DNA of 64,000 nt from Telopea speciosissima (GCF_018873765.1 NC_057924.1:6014001-6078000); one strand, 5' to 3'. Shown: positions 40,282-53,224, counted from the first letter of the stretch. A program made the numbers and translations. The notes: generated by a model from the sequence alone, not told the origin.

Positions 40282-43200
40282 TCAATGGGTTGGTGTTTTT
40301 GATTTCTCTACTAGGACAATCCGGCCATTCCATTCAGTCTGGTCAAGAGCTCGAATAGCAGCATCTGCATCTTCATCTCTTTCCAAGGACAGGAAGCCAA
40401 AACCTCGAGAATCACCAGACCTAACAGACAGAAGAGGCAATGCTTCAACCGCAATAAAGTATAGCAAGCCAAAACAAACCATGAAATTAAAAATCCAACC
40501 AGTCTTCCATAAATCCCTCCAAGGCAAACATCATAAAGAAGGTTTCAACAAATTAAAAACACAAGCTCAGAATCTGTTCTAGGAATACCTTAAGGGAACC
40601 AAAATCACATAATTAAAACAAAATCTGAGATAAAATTTTAGGTACATGAGAGGTTTCTTAACTTAATTGCAGAGGGAACTGGTTTCTAGAAGTGTATACC
40701 AGAAGCTACTTTGTCCATATTTTAGCTTTAATAGTAGTAAAAATAGTTCGTTTGACATTCAGTGGTGGCAATAACAAGGTCCAGAAACCCTATTCGGAAT
40801 CACTATGGGCCCACCCAATTACTCGATAACCCAATTGCAAGAATTAATGGCAGTTCTGTAATTATAACAAAGTTTTAAATAGTGTGGCAGAACCGTCAAT
40901 ATTATGAACAGTATAGGGTCCTTGTTACATGAGAAACAGAATAAAACTTGAGTGTAATAACCATTCATGCATGGGAGTATTTCAGGGGTTATAAGGATGG
41001 TGCAATCTAGGGTTCCAAAACCTAGTTTGGATCGATTATGGGCCCACCCAAACTCAAAATATGTCAATAACATGAGATGGTGGAAATTCTGTAAATATAT
41101 CAAATCAACAAGGGATGTGGCAGTAATGCAAATAAATAGAAATTCAAAAACAAGTGAGTGGATGTTTCGTATTAGTGGAAGGTTAAACTTGGAACTAACA
41201 ATAAAATAAGGGTAGACTAGAAATAAAGGAGAAAGGAAGGGTAATTTGGAACTCAACAAATAAATAGTAAAAAAACAACGTATCGTGAGTCTTCTTCAAT
41301 TTCGACCTTACCAATGCGGAAGTAGAACTGGAACAGCTTTGGTACGGATAACTCACTCAAACATTCTCGGTTGGCAACGAAACTTCTGGGAGAGGTCTGA
41401 AATCCAATGGCCTGTTGATTCCAACTGAGTGACACCCAAAACTGAGATCCAAAATATAAAATAAAGTTGCTGCAACTCAGGTCCAGCGGTAAAAGGAGGA
41501 ACAGCCTCGAGTTTGATTTGGTTCTCACATTTGGAAGGATTAGGGGCCAAGATTCAAGGACTTGAGTCGCCTAGAGTAGAGGGACTCACGACCAAAATAT
41601 GAGGAAGAAAGGCAGAGAGGTCGGGGGGAGATCGAAGGCCAGATGTGACTGGTCGTAGATTTCGTTAGGAACAGGGCAGGATAACAGAGATATAAAAAAA
41701 AAAAGAATAAAAAAGGAAGGAGGAGATTAAGATGGATTATAACAGGGTAGAAGAATCAAAGAAAAGAAGGTCAGGGAAGGTTCATACCTGAGATGGAAGA
41801 AAAAGAACGGAGAAGAAGAAGAAGAGGGAACCGATGATCTCACACGCACAACTCCAGTAACTCAACCCAAATTTCATTCAATCTCATTCTAATCTTCCTT
41901 CGTATTACATGTTCAATATAAAGAAAAGGTAAAACAGATTAATAGAAACCAACTCAAATAAGAAACTAGCAAACCAAGCCATATCTAAGGAAAGGAAACT
42001 ACAAAGGTAATAACTAAGTAATCTATCCACCCGTATGAAATAAAATAAACTAAAGATTACATCTTATTTACTCTACCAGCCCATGCCAGACTAGAAAATC
42101 AGGTTGGGTCGGTTCCATCTCAGCTTGGGCCTCCAAAGAGGGTCATTCCAGTCCAGCCATGCTAAGGCAACTGCATCAAAGGAACTAATAGAAATAGGGG
42201 GGAAGTGGGGTATTTATGATAATATTACAAAGAGTAAAGCTATCAAAGGAGGGGGAAGGGAAAGGAAACAGTTTCTCTCCTACCTTGCGGAAGGGATGAA
42301 ACCAGCGGTGGGATGTTCGCCTTCAACAGGGATGATCTTCGACGCGAGACCACTAAGCAAGCAAGGGAACTGGGTCTTGAAGCACAGCTAAGGACTCCCT
42401 GAAACCCAGGTATGAAGAAACCCCCAAAACGACAACCCTCTATCCTGAATAAAAATCTGAGATTATTGCTGGCAGAAAGGGAAGTCCAGCGTTGTTGCAG
42501 GGCTTTGTCTCACAACCGGAGAGGATACTTAGGACTCGAAAATCTAAGGTTTGGTTGCCGTAGGAGTGTGACTCATCCCTGAAATATAGAGCAGAGAAGG
42601 GTTGAAGAAAGGGAGTTCCATTGACTTCGCTCAAACCAACAGTATCACTACAGTGAGAGGAATGGTAATGGAGTGAAGAGAAAGACAGAGGAGCAGGGAA
42701 CGCTAAGAATGGCATATCTGAGAATGGAGGTGGAGAGAGGAAACAGGGAGGGAGAGGCACGCTTACACCACACCGGTAAACAACCAACTGTTCATTCAAA
42801 TCTAATCTATCTAACGATGGGTTACATGGTATAAATAAAAAGAAAATCAAAAAGACTCATATTCCAACTCTAAAACTGAAATATAATGAAACTCTACCAC
42901 TACGTAGGCTACCCAAAGCAAAACATCATTAAAAGTAAATAAATAAATGACTACAAGTTAAACCCAAATAGATAACTAAACCAATACCAGCCTTTCTTCG
43001 ACCAAAAACTCAAGTTGGGCCAGTTTCGTCTGGGCTTGAGTTTCCAAACCCAGTCATGCTGCACGAATTCAAGGACATGAAGCTGCAAACAGAGTTTGGT
43101 GGAGCAAGGTAGGGTGCTGCAAGCAAACGTAGGCAACAAACGAGAAAACTACAGTGCGCTAGCACGCGCCAGCAAGAGAAGCTGATCATAGACTACCCCA

Positions 43201-46200
43201 TATAAAAGGTCCAACCATTCAAGTGCCACTGCATCATTCAGCTTCTCTTAAGAAGAAATTAAGAAATGTTTTAAAAATGAATCAGACATATTGCTCTGGT
43301 CCAACAGTCTGCTCCTTTAAATGAGTCAACACAGTACTTAACGGAGAACTAGAGATTAACTGTATGATGTATGGAACTCACTTTACAAAAGAATATCACA
43401 GGACAGATAGATGATCAAGGTTTTATCTCCTTAATTAGGAAGTCTGCATTAAAGTTCTTATTAAAATACATATTTAACTAAAATTGTTTGACTATCTTTT
43501 TTTTTTTTGGTAGAAAAATTGTTTGACTATCATATACAATTATAATTGTCCACCGTCCAACAGCTCAATCATGAACAATCAGTCTCAAATGATCCAAAAA
43601 AACTGATTCTTCAGACAGAATAATCCGTTTACCAGTCCACCAGTATTTGGATGTCAACATTTACAAACTAGTTCCAGGCCCAACAGTCCATGAAAACACT
43701 GAAGCTAGCTTATTCCGAAAATAGGATTGCCATGTCACACACAATTGTTCTTTTAGATATTGATCCTGAGTGCACTATTTTTAGGAATTTATCCCCCTTG
43801 TCCGCACAATTGTGTGCTCATTAAAGGTAAGAATTCCAAGTTCCTCATCATCAAATGTTTGATTGCTACACCAGTCTATCTTCATGTGTCCCTTTTCTTT
43901 GCATTTATCCCCCTAAAAAACTTATTTTTCCTCTTCCTCTCTCCCCTTCATCATTTCTATCTTGCCCACACATCCTAAGCATCAGTCTCACTTCACAGTA
44001 ATGCTCGAGCCAAGCCAAAAGGATATGTTCACAAAGATGTGGAAAAATCAGTTCTAAAGAACTTTTGATAAACTAAGAAAAACCAATTTCATTAGTGGTG
44101 ACAGCAGCGACAACAATTTGACATAGCACAAACACCTAAGTTTGTTTTTGGTACACTATGTCGCAAAACATGCTTCACGTACAGACTGGATTTGCACTTA
44201 CTGGGAGAATCTCAATTACCTATTACAAATTTGGAAAAAGCAAAAGAAAACACAACACACTGTTTCAATTAAAACAAACATGTTATTACACCAATCCCAA
44301 CCTAAATAAATGCAAACGGTTCCAGTAAGAAAAAGGCAATAACAGGCATACGTTATGAGCTGAATCTCAGAGAACAGAGAAGAGATCAAGATAACCAAAT
44401 TAATCACTCTCCCAGGCTACCAATCACAAATACAGGAAAAAAAAAATAGAAGTAATAAATATATCAGGATAAAGGACTAATGAACATTTCATAAACCTAC
44501 AAACAAATCTCGAACAACGGTGAGATCCAGTAAAGATGTGTCTACACAAAACAGCTAAGGAATCATAAATGTGAAACCAGGAAAAATAGGACATCCCGAA
44601 TTTTAAGTATCAGCTAAGGATGATGTCAGCAATTAAAATCAATTAAGCATTAGATGCAATTACCTCTTATCCCGAACTATGCGGACATCTCTAACACGGC
44701 CAAACCTTGAAAATTTCCTTTCAAGATCTCTTTCTGTAGTAACAAAGCTAAAGCCTGCAACAAATAGATTGTTTCCAGGTCTCCCTACTCCAGTGTTCCG
44801 ATTAGGAGGTGGCGACCAAGGTCTCCTCCTAGGAGAGCGGCGTTGAGAATAGTGCCTGGAAGGAGAAGATCTGCGCCTAGGGGAATACCTCCTCCTAACA
44901 ACACACAAGATCATATCAACATTACAAGCATAATCAACAGAAACGAAAAAAAATAATTATACATATTGTGTAGGTATTATGTCCTTAATGTTAAGTTGAA
45001 AGGTGTGATCACACAATCATCCTTCCCATTCCAGCCCATATTTGTTTTCAGGGAATTTCACTTTTTACTCCACAACAATAAAATATCAGGACATTATTTA
45101 TCATGTCAGATACAAGCAGAAATGACAACCAAAAAGTAAGCCCATTACTTTCATGAGTAAGAAAGTGCCAGATATAAATTCATAACACCTCTTACATGGA
45201 GGGGAGGTTGTGAAGTGGAAGTGTTGAAATGCAACATATATGAGCTTCAAATGTTCAGAAGGTGGCACACAAAAACATCATAAATTACAGTATTAGAACC
45301 CCCCCCCCCACCCCACACCCCCACCACAAAAAAAAATTACTCACCTTGGGGATCTTCGGTAATGATCTCTTGCATAAGGGGACTTTGATCGGGATCTATC
45401 ACGGTGATCCCTTTTGGATCCAAAAGAAGAATCCCTCCGCCTAACAGGTGATCTTGACATGGACCTCTCTTGTCTTCTATGACCTGGTGGCAAATAATTC
45501 CTTCTAGGTGATGTATCACCTCTACGGTGAGTATCCTGACGAGACTGCCTCTCTGGAGAAATAAAAGTTTGGCCAGATGGAGATAAATTACCCTGGGATG
45601 GAACTCTTTTACCATCCCCACCAAACTTTTCAAGGGAAGATGAGTGTCTCTTTCTAGATGATCTAGGGGAATACGATGGGTCTCGATCAATCTGTGGTGA
45701 AGATGGTTTTCCACGTGGAAATTTTTCTATATAAGGTGACCTTTCAGGAGAAAATGACATCTGCCTCCCCGATGATGCAGATCTTTTTGAGGTTATTTTC
45801 GGAGACTCTGAGTGCAGATCAGAATGAAGTCGATATATCTTTCCATTCTCAGATGGTGAGTTCATTGAATGGTAGAAGTCTTCATTTGTAGTCTTGTCAG
45901 TATTGTCTTGCATCTTTTCAGGGGACAACAGCTTTCTTGCATGGTAATCAGAAGCTCCCTCTTCTACTTCCTCATGGGTGGATTCAGTTTTCTCACGTGG
46001 TGAATCTCTAGACAAATTGCCAGAACAATCCTTTAATTTTTCATCATGCAGAGGAGAGTAACTCTGGCATGGATCAATATTGATCTTCTCCATATCTTCT
46101 TCTTCCTGATAGTTGGAGTCAACTGTCCTAGAAGATTCCCACAACTGATGAGTTTCTTCAGTTCTTTTTTCAATCCGAGACATTTCTGATTCACCTGGGT

Positions 46201-46615
46201 ATGAGGATTTACCTGAGGGACTGTCAGATAAGGCCCCAATTTCATCTTGGTAAAGTGTGTCCTTTAATGGAGAATGCAGGCTCTCTGGATCATGGTCAAA
46301 AGATTTTTCCCCAACCTCATCATGATCAAATCCAGTCCTCCCTGTTGGACTGGATTTCAAGCAAAATGAATCTGACTCCTCGCCTATAACGCCAGCAGGA
46401 GATAAAGGGGAGTCATGTTGCCTCTGCTGATTCAAATTGACAAGAACTGTATCATCCCATGCCCCTGTCTCATGACCATAAACCTCACTCCCTTCTTCTT
46501 TACTCACAGCAAGATTAAGGTCTAGTTTTCCAACAGAAAACGAACCATCCGTTTTCTGAGCATCATTGATCTCTTCCAATCTTGCATCGGGAGAACCCAA
46601 ATCCATCCCTACCAT
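40282..46615 (-). CDS. RS-rich RRM protein, splicing-factor-like (SR45a/Tra2-like)
   Basis: Three exons, 46615-45345, 44894-44664 and 40420-40282, all GT/AG and in frame, give 546 residues; the last intron is 4.24 kb. Residues 1-300 are acidic and Ser-rich with repeated SP sites; about 300-460 is an Arg/Ser-rich region (SPARD, RSRSKSP, RRYSPRRRS types); 467-543 is one RRM with RNP2 LFVAGF and RNP1 RGFGFLSL. The RRM is split by the long intron and the protein ends soon after it (VEKSKTPTH). SR45a/Tra2 proteins place an RRM between two RS regions; here only the N-terminal one remains. A nuclear role in pre-mRNA splicing, controlled by SR-kinase phosphorylation, is inferred. The start could be the ATG at 46615 or at 46606: a TAG just before the second could be a splice acceptor of a leader intron. 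Confidence 0.88.
40790..42400 (-). repeat. Interspersed repeat copy A in the RS/RRM gene intron
   Basis: The motif ACCCAATTGCAAGAATTAAT..GGCAGTTCTGTAATTAT near 40817-40865 recurs at 51957-51997 with the same spacing and neighbours. Further right both copies have a GA-rich block and then an AT-rich block ending in a GGGTCGGTTCCATCTC / GGGCCAGTTTCGTCT-type segment. I read these as old LTR-type fossils on the minus strand; boundaries are approximate. Confidence 0.4.
42440..43100 (-). repeat. Second, shorter copy of the same repeat module
   Basis: The GA-rich block, GATGGGTTACATGG-type AT-rich block and GTTGGGCCAGTTTCGTCTGG end repeat the order seen at 41800-42130 and 52700-53060. It is a fossil with approximate ends. 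Confidence 0.35.
45299..45337. repeat. C-run / A-run tract in intron 1 of the RS/RRM gene
   Basis: Read on the coding strand this is a T-run followed by a G/T tract and a G-run, starting 8 bp inside the intron after the first donor site. Confidence 0.8.
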
Positions 46616-47696
46616 AAACCACAGTCAGGAACAGATAAAAATAAACCTCTTCAGTAAAAGCGCAAGAACCGACCATCTACCCTGTATCTTCTTATTTTGA
46701 ATTCGGAAAAAAAAATGAAAAGAATTTTCTAGCAAGCGTTACCATAAATTCAACATTTACATAAATTTTATTTTATTTTTTTAAACAAAAAAAAAAAATC
46801 AGCTATCTCGCCTGCATAAATTTGCATTGTAAGTTCATCATAGATTCAACGCTAAGCAAAACCCTGAACTGTACCAGAAATTTCAATTTCATTCAACGTC
46901 AAATTTTAACTTCTCCCATGATTAGGCGAACAAGAACGATTTTTACCTAGAACACACTTTAATTTCGACATAGAGAAAAGAGAACAACAAAATCTACCGA
47001 AGAGTTAGTACAGACTCAAAAAGATGTAATAAGCTTGATGATGAGAAAATTTATTGAAGAGAAAAGCATTGAAAGGTAGAGAAAACAGAAATTTCTTCGA
47101 AAATGGAAACAAATTGCAGTAAACAACGCGAAAGCTGCTCTTTTTTGGGGACCCAACAACACAATAGCTGCAATGAAACTGAAATATCCGAATACAGGAG
47201 AAATAGAACCTGCTTTGATGATTCGCAGGAGAGGTTACAGCCAGTAGCAGCTGGCGATTTGTCTCTTGGCCTACCGAAGTCGTTAATGGCAGAGAAAAGA
47301 GAACAAGAAATACAGAATAGGTAGGACAGGAAGAAATGTGCGAAACCAGAAATAAGGAGAGCGCGAAATTATGTTCGTCGGATCGCTCAAGAGAGATGAT
47401 AGTCTACAATCTGATACTATTAAAAACATATGGGTCCCACTCGTAAAATGGAAGATCTGATTGCAATCTCGTAACCATGACCACCTGAACTACCATACTC
47501 TTGATACTTCTTGTTCCATCAAATATTTCCACTGGAAAACTTCTTTGGAGTGGACGGATGTATGTAGTCTGCGTTCTCATCGTTGGATTGGAATCTAAAT
47601 AGAATTACACATTTTTTTAACTTCTTTGAAGAAAGAGAACAAGAATTTTTATGGATGGAGAGAGAAAGTTCGGTTTCAGTCCTCAAAACCAAATGT
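46616..47696. other. 5' flank and leader of the RS/RRM gene
   Basis: AT-rich upstream region. It may contain a leader intron: a CTTCG/GTAGGCC donor-like site near 47270 on the minus strand could pair with the TAG at about 46608. No other gene seen. Confidence 0.35.
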
Positions 47697-47699
47697 TAA

Positions 47700-48243
47700 G
47701 GCCCTGTCTATCTAGACCCGTTTGTTTAACGGAATAGAAGGAATAGAAGGGATGGGAAAGTTGTAGTAAACCATTGTATGCTGATACCGTATTGTAAGTC
47801 TCATAATTTTCTCATCCTTTGGCTTTACAAAGTCCCAAGAAATATGTGGAATTTTGCAACTTTCCTATACTACAGTAATCCATCAACTCTTTATTTTTTC
47901 AAACACATGGGATCCATCCGTTAGTAATCCCACAACTCTTCTATCCCATAAACCTCTCTAAGCAAACGGGGTCTTAGAGGGGAAGGTGGGGTGGGATTAT
48001 TGGGAAGATAGGACGACATGTTAGTGAGATTTTTTTAAAGGTGGAATTTTGGATAGTTTAACGGTAGAATTTTGAAGTGTTATATTAATAGACAAAACAA
48101 TTAATGATGTTCCCTTAGTTTTTGAAAGTTCACTACTCGAGGATAACCAAACAAGATTGGAATGAAATTTTTAAGTGCCACATCAACATTTTCCCACCTC
48201 AATTCTCCCACTCTACTTAAATCCCCTCTAAACAAACGGGGCC
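47700..48243. mobile_element. PIF/Harbinger-like MITEs, two units side by side
   Basis: Outer ends GGCCCTGT and inverted GGCCCCGTTTGTTTAGAGG are flanked by TAA at 47697-47699 and 48244-48246. Near 47960-47975 an inner CAAACGGGGTCTTA end suggests two related units fused or nested, each about 270 bp. Confidence 0.55.
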
Positions 48244-48246
48244 TAA

Positions 48247-48731
48247 GGGAATTTCAAATTCAATCGTATTGATTTCGGTTCATTTTTTATCAATTTGTTG
48301 TTACTGTTCCGTCAAATTTGGTTTCAGGTTTACATATGTACACAAGGAAATTAATGGAAAATTCTAGTTTTTTAAGATTTCGGATTCTTATGGGGTTTTT
48401 ATCAATCAGGTCTCTCTGTTTTTTTTTCGAATTGACCCGCTTTTCATTTTCTATCAGTGCATTCCGGTATAATGGTTTGGTTTCATTTTTATCGGTTTCA
48501 TAAAACATTAAAACGCCAACTCAAAAACCAAACCAACGCGGATTGCACCGATCAGTTTCAACCAAATCTCTCTCAAAGCAATGCTAGGGGCTTGTCAATG
48601 GCAAGTGAGTGTGCTTTGACACTAACAATTACTAAAATTTCCTAACACATTGGGAAGATTTGTTGCTTGTTATTACAACCTAATTGAGGAAAATTTGTTG
48701 CTTGTGATTAACAAAGAAAGTTGAATTTCAG
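48247..48731. other. AT-rich DNA before the RING-type fragment
   Basis: Contains TTTCGGTT / AACCAAACC-type words in both orientations (48270-48560), possibly an old hAT-like element with unclear ends. No gene seen. Confidence 0.3.
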
Positions 48732-48914
48732 ATTACTTCCAAGGGGACAAGCTACAGAGAAATCTCAGACATTTATGATGTTGAGGGCATCAAAGGGCTA
48801 TCACCAAACTTGGTTAAGAGGCTACCTACATTCAATTTCAGCAGATGGGGAGATCAATTACTCGAGCGCGGGCACGGTTTCCCATGTGTACTTGCTCAAG
48901 ATGATGATAGCTAA
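48732..48914 (+). pseudogene. Exon fragment resembling an NIP1/ATL-type RING-H2 E3 ligase
   Basis: After a TTTCAG acceptor-like site, 60 open codons read ITSKGTSYREISDIYDVEGI, then KGLSPNLVKRLPTFNFSR and end AQDDDS before a stop. The order S-x-x-E-[IV]-S-D-[IM]-[YF] then KG[LM]S..[VI].[RK][LI]P is the segment just before the RING in plant NIP1-type RING-H2 proteins. The RING Cys/His residues themselves are missing, and no other exons are found nearby. It is probably a duplicated or captured fragment. Confidence 0.4.
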
Positions 48915-49046
48915 AGTTAATAAGAAGGTTATTGAATGATGGTAATAATACTGTCTCGGTTCAGTGAGAAGCCACACACAAATGCTAATGGACCTACAAC
49001 TATGTTCTCTTCTTTTTGAAAAGTAAAGGACATTACAGTTCCTTTA

Positions 49047-49168
49047 TTATGCTGTTGTGAGTAGGATTTCAGAAAGGGAGACGCTTCGAGGAGGCTCCCT
49101 AATTACAGGCACTTCTTCCATCTCCGGTGTATAGATGGATGGCTTGTCAGACATGGATCTTGCCCACT
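49047..49168 (-). other. Terminal-exon-like fragment, family unknown
   Basis: On the minus strand a CTACAG acceptor is followed by 39 codons ([20 protein letters not shown], then [19 protein letters not shown]) and a stop. The composition is protein-like, but no upstream exons could be found. It may be the last exon of a lost or distant gene, or another captured piece like the one at 48732. Confidence 0.3.
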
Positions 49169-49730
49169 CTGTAGACAAGAAGTTTGGCATACAAAAGAGA
49201 TGTTTACTGTATAAAATTACTATGCAAATCCAAAATAAAATGATCTCATCATGGGAGGAAACTAAGAGCACCCCAGGTGATCAGAATCAATTCAGCCCCA
49301 TTTGAGTCTCATACCAGCTGTGCTTACATCTTCAGATCAATATCAATGTAAAAGTACAACTCATGTATGATTGTTGGTCAAGATCAGGCAAGCTTACTGT
49401 ATAAGAATGTTAGTGTGGCTAGAGCTTTCAGCTTAGAAACACTAGGCCCGTGTATCAAAACCAAACTTTAAAAGCTGAATCATTCTATCTAGACTGTTTT
49501 AAGAACCATTGCCATGCACTATGCAAAAGGATAAGAGAGTGATGTCTGTGGCTCCTGTTGATTGTAAATCTCAAGAGAAGGATATTGGTGGCTTGCCCCC
49601 AGTTTCAGATACAAAGTCAATCTAACATGGTAAATTAATGCAATTCATGGGAAGTATTGATTTGACTGAGATAATTCTCACCATGATTGGCACTGATGCA
49701 AAATTTTAGAACACATACTAATTTATTTAT

Positions 49731-49866
49731 GGGCGGAAGTTCTCTGTGCAGCAGCGCAGGCTGCACCCAGACACATGGGCTGCCCATTCAGGGGGCAGGG
49801 TGGTCATTTCGCCCAACCTCATGTGTCTGGGTGCAGCCTGCGCTGCTGCACAGAGAACATTTGGCC
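49731..49866. mobile_element. Hairpin MITE, 136 bp, perfect 39-bp arms
   Basis: From 49739 to 49858 the arms GTTCTCTGTGCAGCAGCGCA... pair for 39 of 39 bases. The centre has GGGCAGGGTGGTCATTTCG. Taking ends GGGCGGAAG and inverted GGCCAAATG gives a 136-bp element flanked by TTTATTTAT and TTAATTTAT (8 of 9 match), as for Mutator-like insertion. The perfect arms suggest a recent insertion or gene-conversion-like upkeep. Confidence 0.75.
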
Positions 49867-51899
49867 TTAATTTATTTATTTATTTTAAATAACGTAGATC
49901 ATACCTGCCATACGTTTTACTACAAAGTCAACATACAAGTTTCAACCACGATAGAAGCAGTTGACAAGTGATGAGCCATTTAAGACATACATTTTATGAA
50001 ACCATCAGCAATATCTACTTAGTCTACATAAAAATTTCAACCGAGATATGAGCAACTGACAAGTGACAACACCAATAAACCATTGAAAATACTCTTTAAA
50101 AGGAAATAAGGTGGCATGGCAAAAAAAAATAATCAAAACTCCAGTTTAACTAAAACCCTACTCTGATTATTGTGTTCTGTATGCCAGGGACAACATGCAC
50201 CTCTGTTCTAAATGTCAAAATCACTGAGAGGTTAATTAGTTTAGGTGAGGGGGGTTTTTTTTTTTGAAAAAAAAAATTTATTCTGTGAGAGAAAACTAGG
50301 GATTTGGACTGGATTAAGTTATGGCATATACTGTCTAATAACTAAGAAACTGGAGTTTTCAAGGCATGCATGGTTCAGAGAACCATGAATCCAAACCCAG
50401 ATCACTCCAAAGTAAGCATCGTAGATCACAGGAGCCTACAGACTCAACTGGATCTTATTCTTCCTTTTTTGTGAAGGTGACCCTGTCTAAGACTCACTAG
50501 TCACTGGTGCTCACATTGCAGGACCATTTTTTCTGGATCGTCTGAGATTGAACCAGTCTTAGGTTTCAAAGCATGAGTCCAGTTCTTCAGAGTTATCAAG
50601 TTCTGATTCAACTTCTTCATGGATTTTAGTCTTTGAACTTATCTCTTTCTAAGCTCTCTGAAGGCAATTCACAATCTCCTTTTGAGCTCTTCAAACCTAA
50701 TTCTCAACATAGAGAATCTTTCATTCTCTGGTTCCCTCACACACCAGAGCTCTTCCAATGGAGGATAAGTTTGGGTAAGCCAACTAACAAGGACCAAATA
50801 CATTAAGTTTGCAATATGTCCAGGACTACTGAACCAATCGCAATATGTCCAGGATTACTGAACCAATCCTTCTCTAGTCTGGAACAATACACATGAATCC
50901 AACTCACCTATACTTCAAGCACTTTTGCAGTGAAGTCCTTGTGTGGATTCTGCAATATGCAAGCTCTCTGCAGTGTGCATAGAGAACCTCAATACATGGT
51001 TATATGGTAAGACAACAAAAGAGCCCTTAGAACCCCAATGGTGGTGGTGTTGAACAAACCAATGTGGGACTATAATGGGGATCTAACCACCTAAAAATTA
51101 GGGTTCAGAAAACCCAAGGACATCAAAATCAGAGATAAAAGGAATAAAACCCAGATTCAAGAAAACATTAATAACTCAATGAAAACAAGTCAGATTGACA
51201 AGTAATTTTGGTTGAATGGTCTAAACAGCCAGTAGAAGCTATCATCAATAAATATGGGAGTGATCCTATGGCTGGATCCAGGATTGTTAAGGTATCCTCC
51301 TTGCCTTGGAGTAGGACTCTAGAATTTAAACAGTAACAGAATTTGATAAGTAGAAATTCCAAAATTCAACAAAAACCTTACACAAATTCAGAATAAACTC
51401 AATAGGAAATGAAAGCAATCACAGAAACAGAACTAGCAGTGAAAGCAGGAAGCAGTTTCTGAAATTCCAAAATTGAAGAGTTTCGGCAGAATTAGAACTT
51501 TGAAAATTGATGGTGAAATCAAGCCTTAAAATCAGATTTGAAATTATGGCCAGAATCAATAGTAGCAGTAGGACAATAATCTGAAATCAGATTTTGAAAT
51601 TTCATAACCAAAACTGACATTTTTAAGAATTGCATTCAAGCAGGAAAGCTTAATCAACTAAAAAAAACGAATATTTGAATCTGACATGATTTAATAAAGA
51701 AAGAAGAAGAGAAATAGATAGAAAAATATGAGTCATGAATCCCACTTGATCTTCAGGGTTGACATCCCACCAAACCCCAGCTTGGAAACACCACCAAGCT
51801 TTCCTGGAATCACCACTAGGTTTCTACTGAATCACCAAAAGCAGAGAGAGCTCTGAAATTTGAATCTCACAGAACCAAAAGGCAAGAGCCAATGATGTA
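49867..51899. other. Repeat-derived intergenic DNA
   Basis: No intact gene. Read on the minus strand, 50500-50780 has a patchy protein-like reading of unknown family, probably part of an old transposon. Near 50255-50282 there is a G-run, T-run, A-run cluster. Confidence 0.3.
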
Positions 51900-53120
51900 G
51901 AACCCGAATCACAAAACCATATTTGGGTTTGGGTTGGGACCACCCGAGTACTAGATGACTCAATTGCAAGGAATAACGGTAGTTCCGTAATTATCTAGGA
52001 GTTCACAAAGGGGGAGTGGCAGGACCGTAAGTAACCAGAACTTAAAAGACTATTTGGTAGTAACAAGAAAGAGAACGCAAAAGGGATTTGAATTTTAGAT
52101 TGAGGATAGACTTTGAATAAACTTAAAATAAAGTGTAGGGAGTAATAAAGGAGGGAGGGGAAATTTTGAAACAAGGGCCAAAAACTAAGATATTGAATTG
52201 GTTCAAACTCTTTATCGAAACAGGGAGGCGGAAAACCTACTATGAAGGAGTTGGCTCTCGATTGGACCTGAAACTCTTGGACTAGGTTGATATCTCAATG
52301 CCCTATTGATTGCAGCCCACAATACCATGAACCAGCAGCTGGGAGATTTGTTTAGCAAATTCTGAAACAGACCCTGGCGAAATAATGGATACCAGATCTG
52401 ATTGTTGACATGATTCTTACACTCCACACGGGTACTGATCACAAGACTCCACAAGATGGGTCGCCCTTGGGGTAAGTTGCATCACACCAAATCTGAAATA
52501 GAGAGGATTAGGTATGAGGGAGGGCACTTCGGTTCTATTGGGCTGCAACTACTGCCCAGAACAGGGAATCACAGGTATGGATGGGAGAGGGAGAAGGAGA
52601 AGAATAGGAAAATAAAGGAGGGAGAGAGGGATCAACACCAACCTTTGTAGGCTGCTGTTAACACTAGGACAGAAAGAGGTAGAAGAAAGAAGAAAGAAGA
52701 AGAAGAGGTAATAGAGAGAGAAGGAAGATCGCACAGGCCACCACTCACCAGGCACTCAAACCTAAAACAATTTCATTCTATTATCAAATTTGTCTAAAAA
52801 ATGGGTTACAAACGAAATTGAACGTTTCCCAATTGTAGTCTAATGACTCTAACGTTGAATTAGAAATAAATCTAACTCTATCGCCTAATTATCTAACCCA
52901 ATCTAAAACTATAATGGAATCAAACTCAAAGACTAAAAATGGAATCCAACTGTAGCCTAAGTAAAAGATTACAAGATAAATCCAAATAAGTAAATAGATA
53001 AACTACTAATATCCTACTAGACCTAAACCCAATTAGGGCCCAGTTCTCGGTAGGAGTTCTCAAATAAATTCAACCAGGTCAAAAGGACTGCTTCTGCATC
53101 AGCCAATTTCCATTAATCAT
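51900..53120 (-). repeat. Interspersed repeat copy B
   Basis: Partner of the repeat in the RS/RRM gene intron: GACTCAATTGCAAGGAATAA and GTAGTTCCGTAATTAT at the left, a GA-rich block at about 52560-52735, and an AT-rich block ending GGGCCCAGTTCTCGG. Probably an old LTR-type fossil on the minus strand. Confidence 0.4.
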
Positions 53121-53224
53121 ATTCGAGAGCTGAAGCCCCTTACAACCTTGCATAAAAGACTCAAACTAAGCCTTACACTCCTCCAGCTAATAACTTGCCA
53201 TGAAGGTTGTCTTAACTAGAAGTG

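Noticed and set aside
42440-42850. 136-codon minus-strand frame as a gene
   Set aside because: It lies in the repeat module of the RS/RRM gene intron and shows no known motif.
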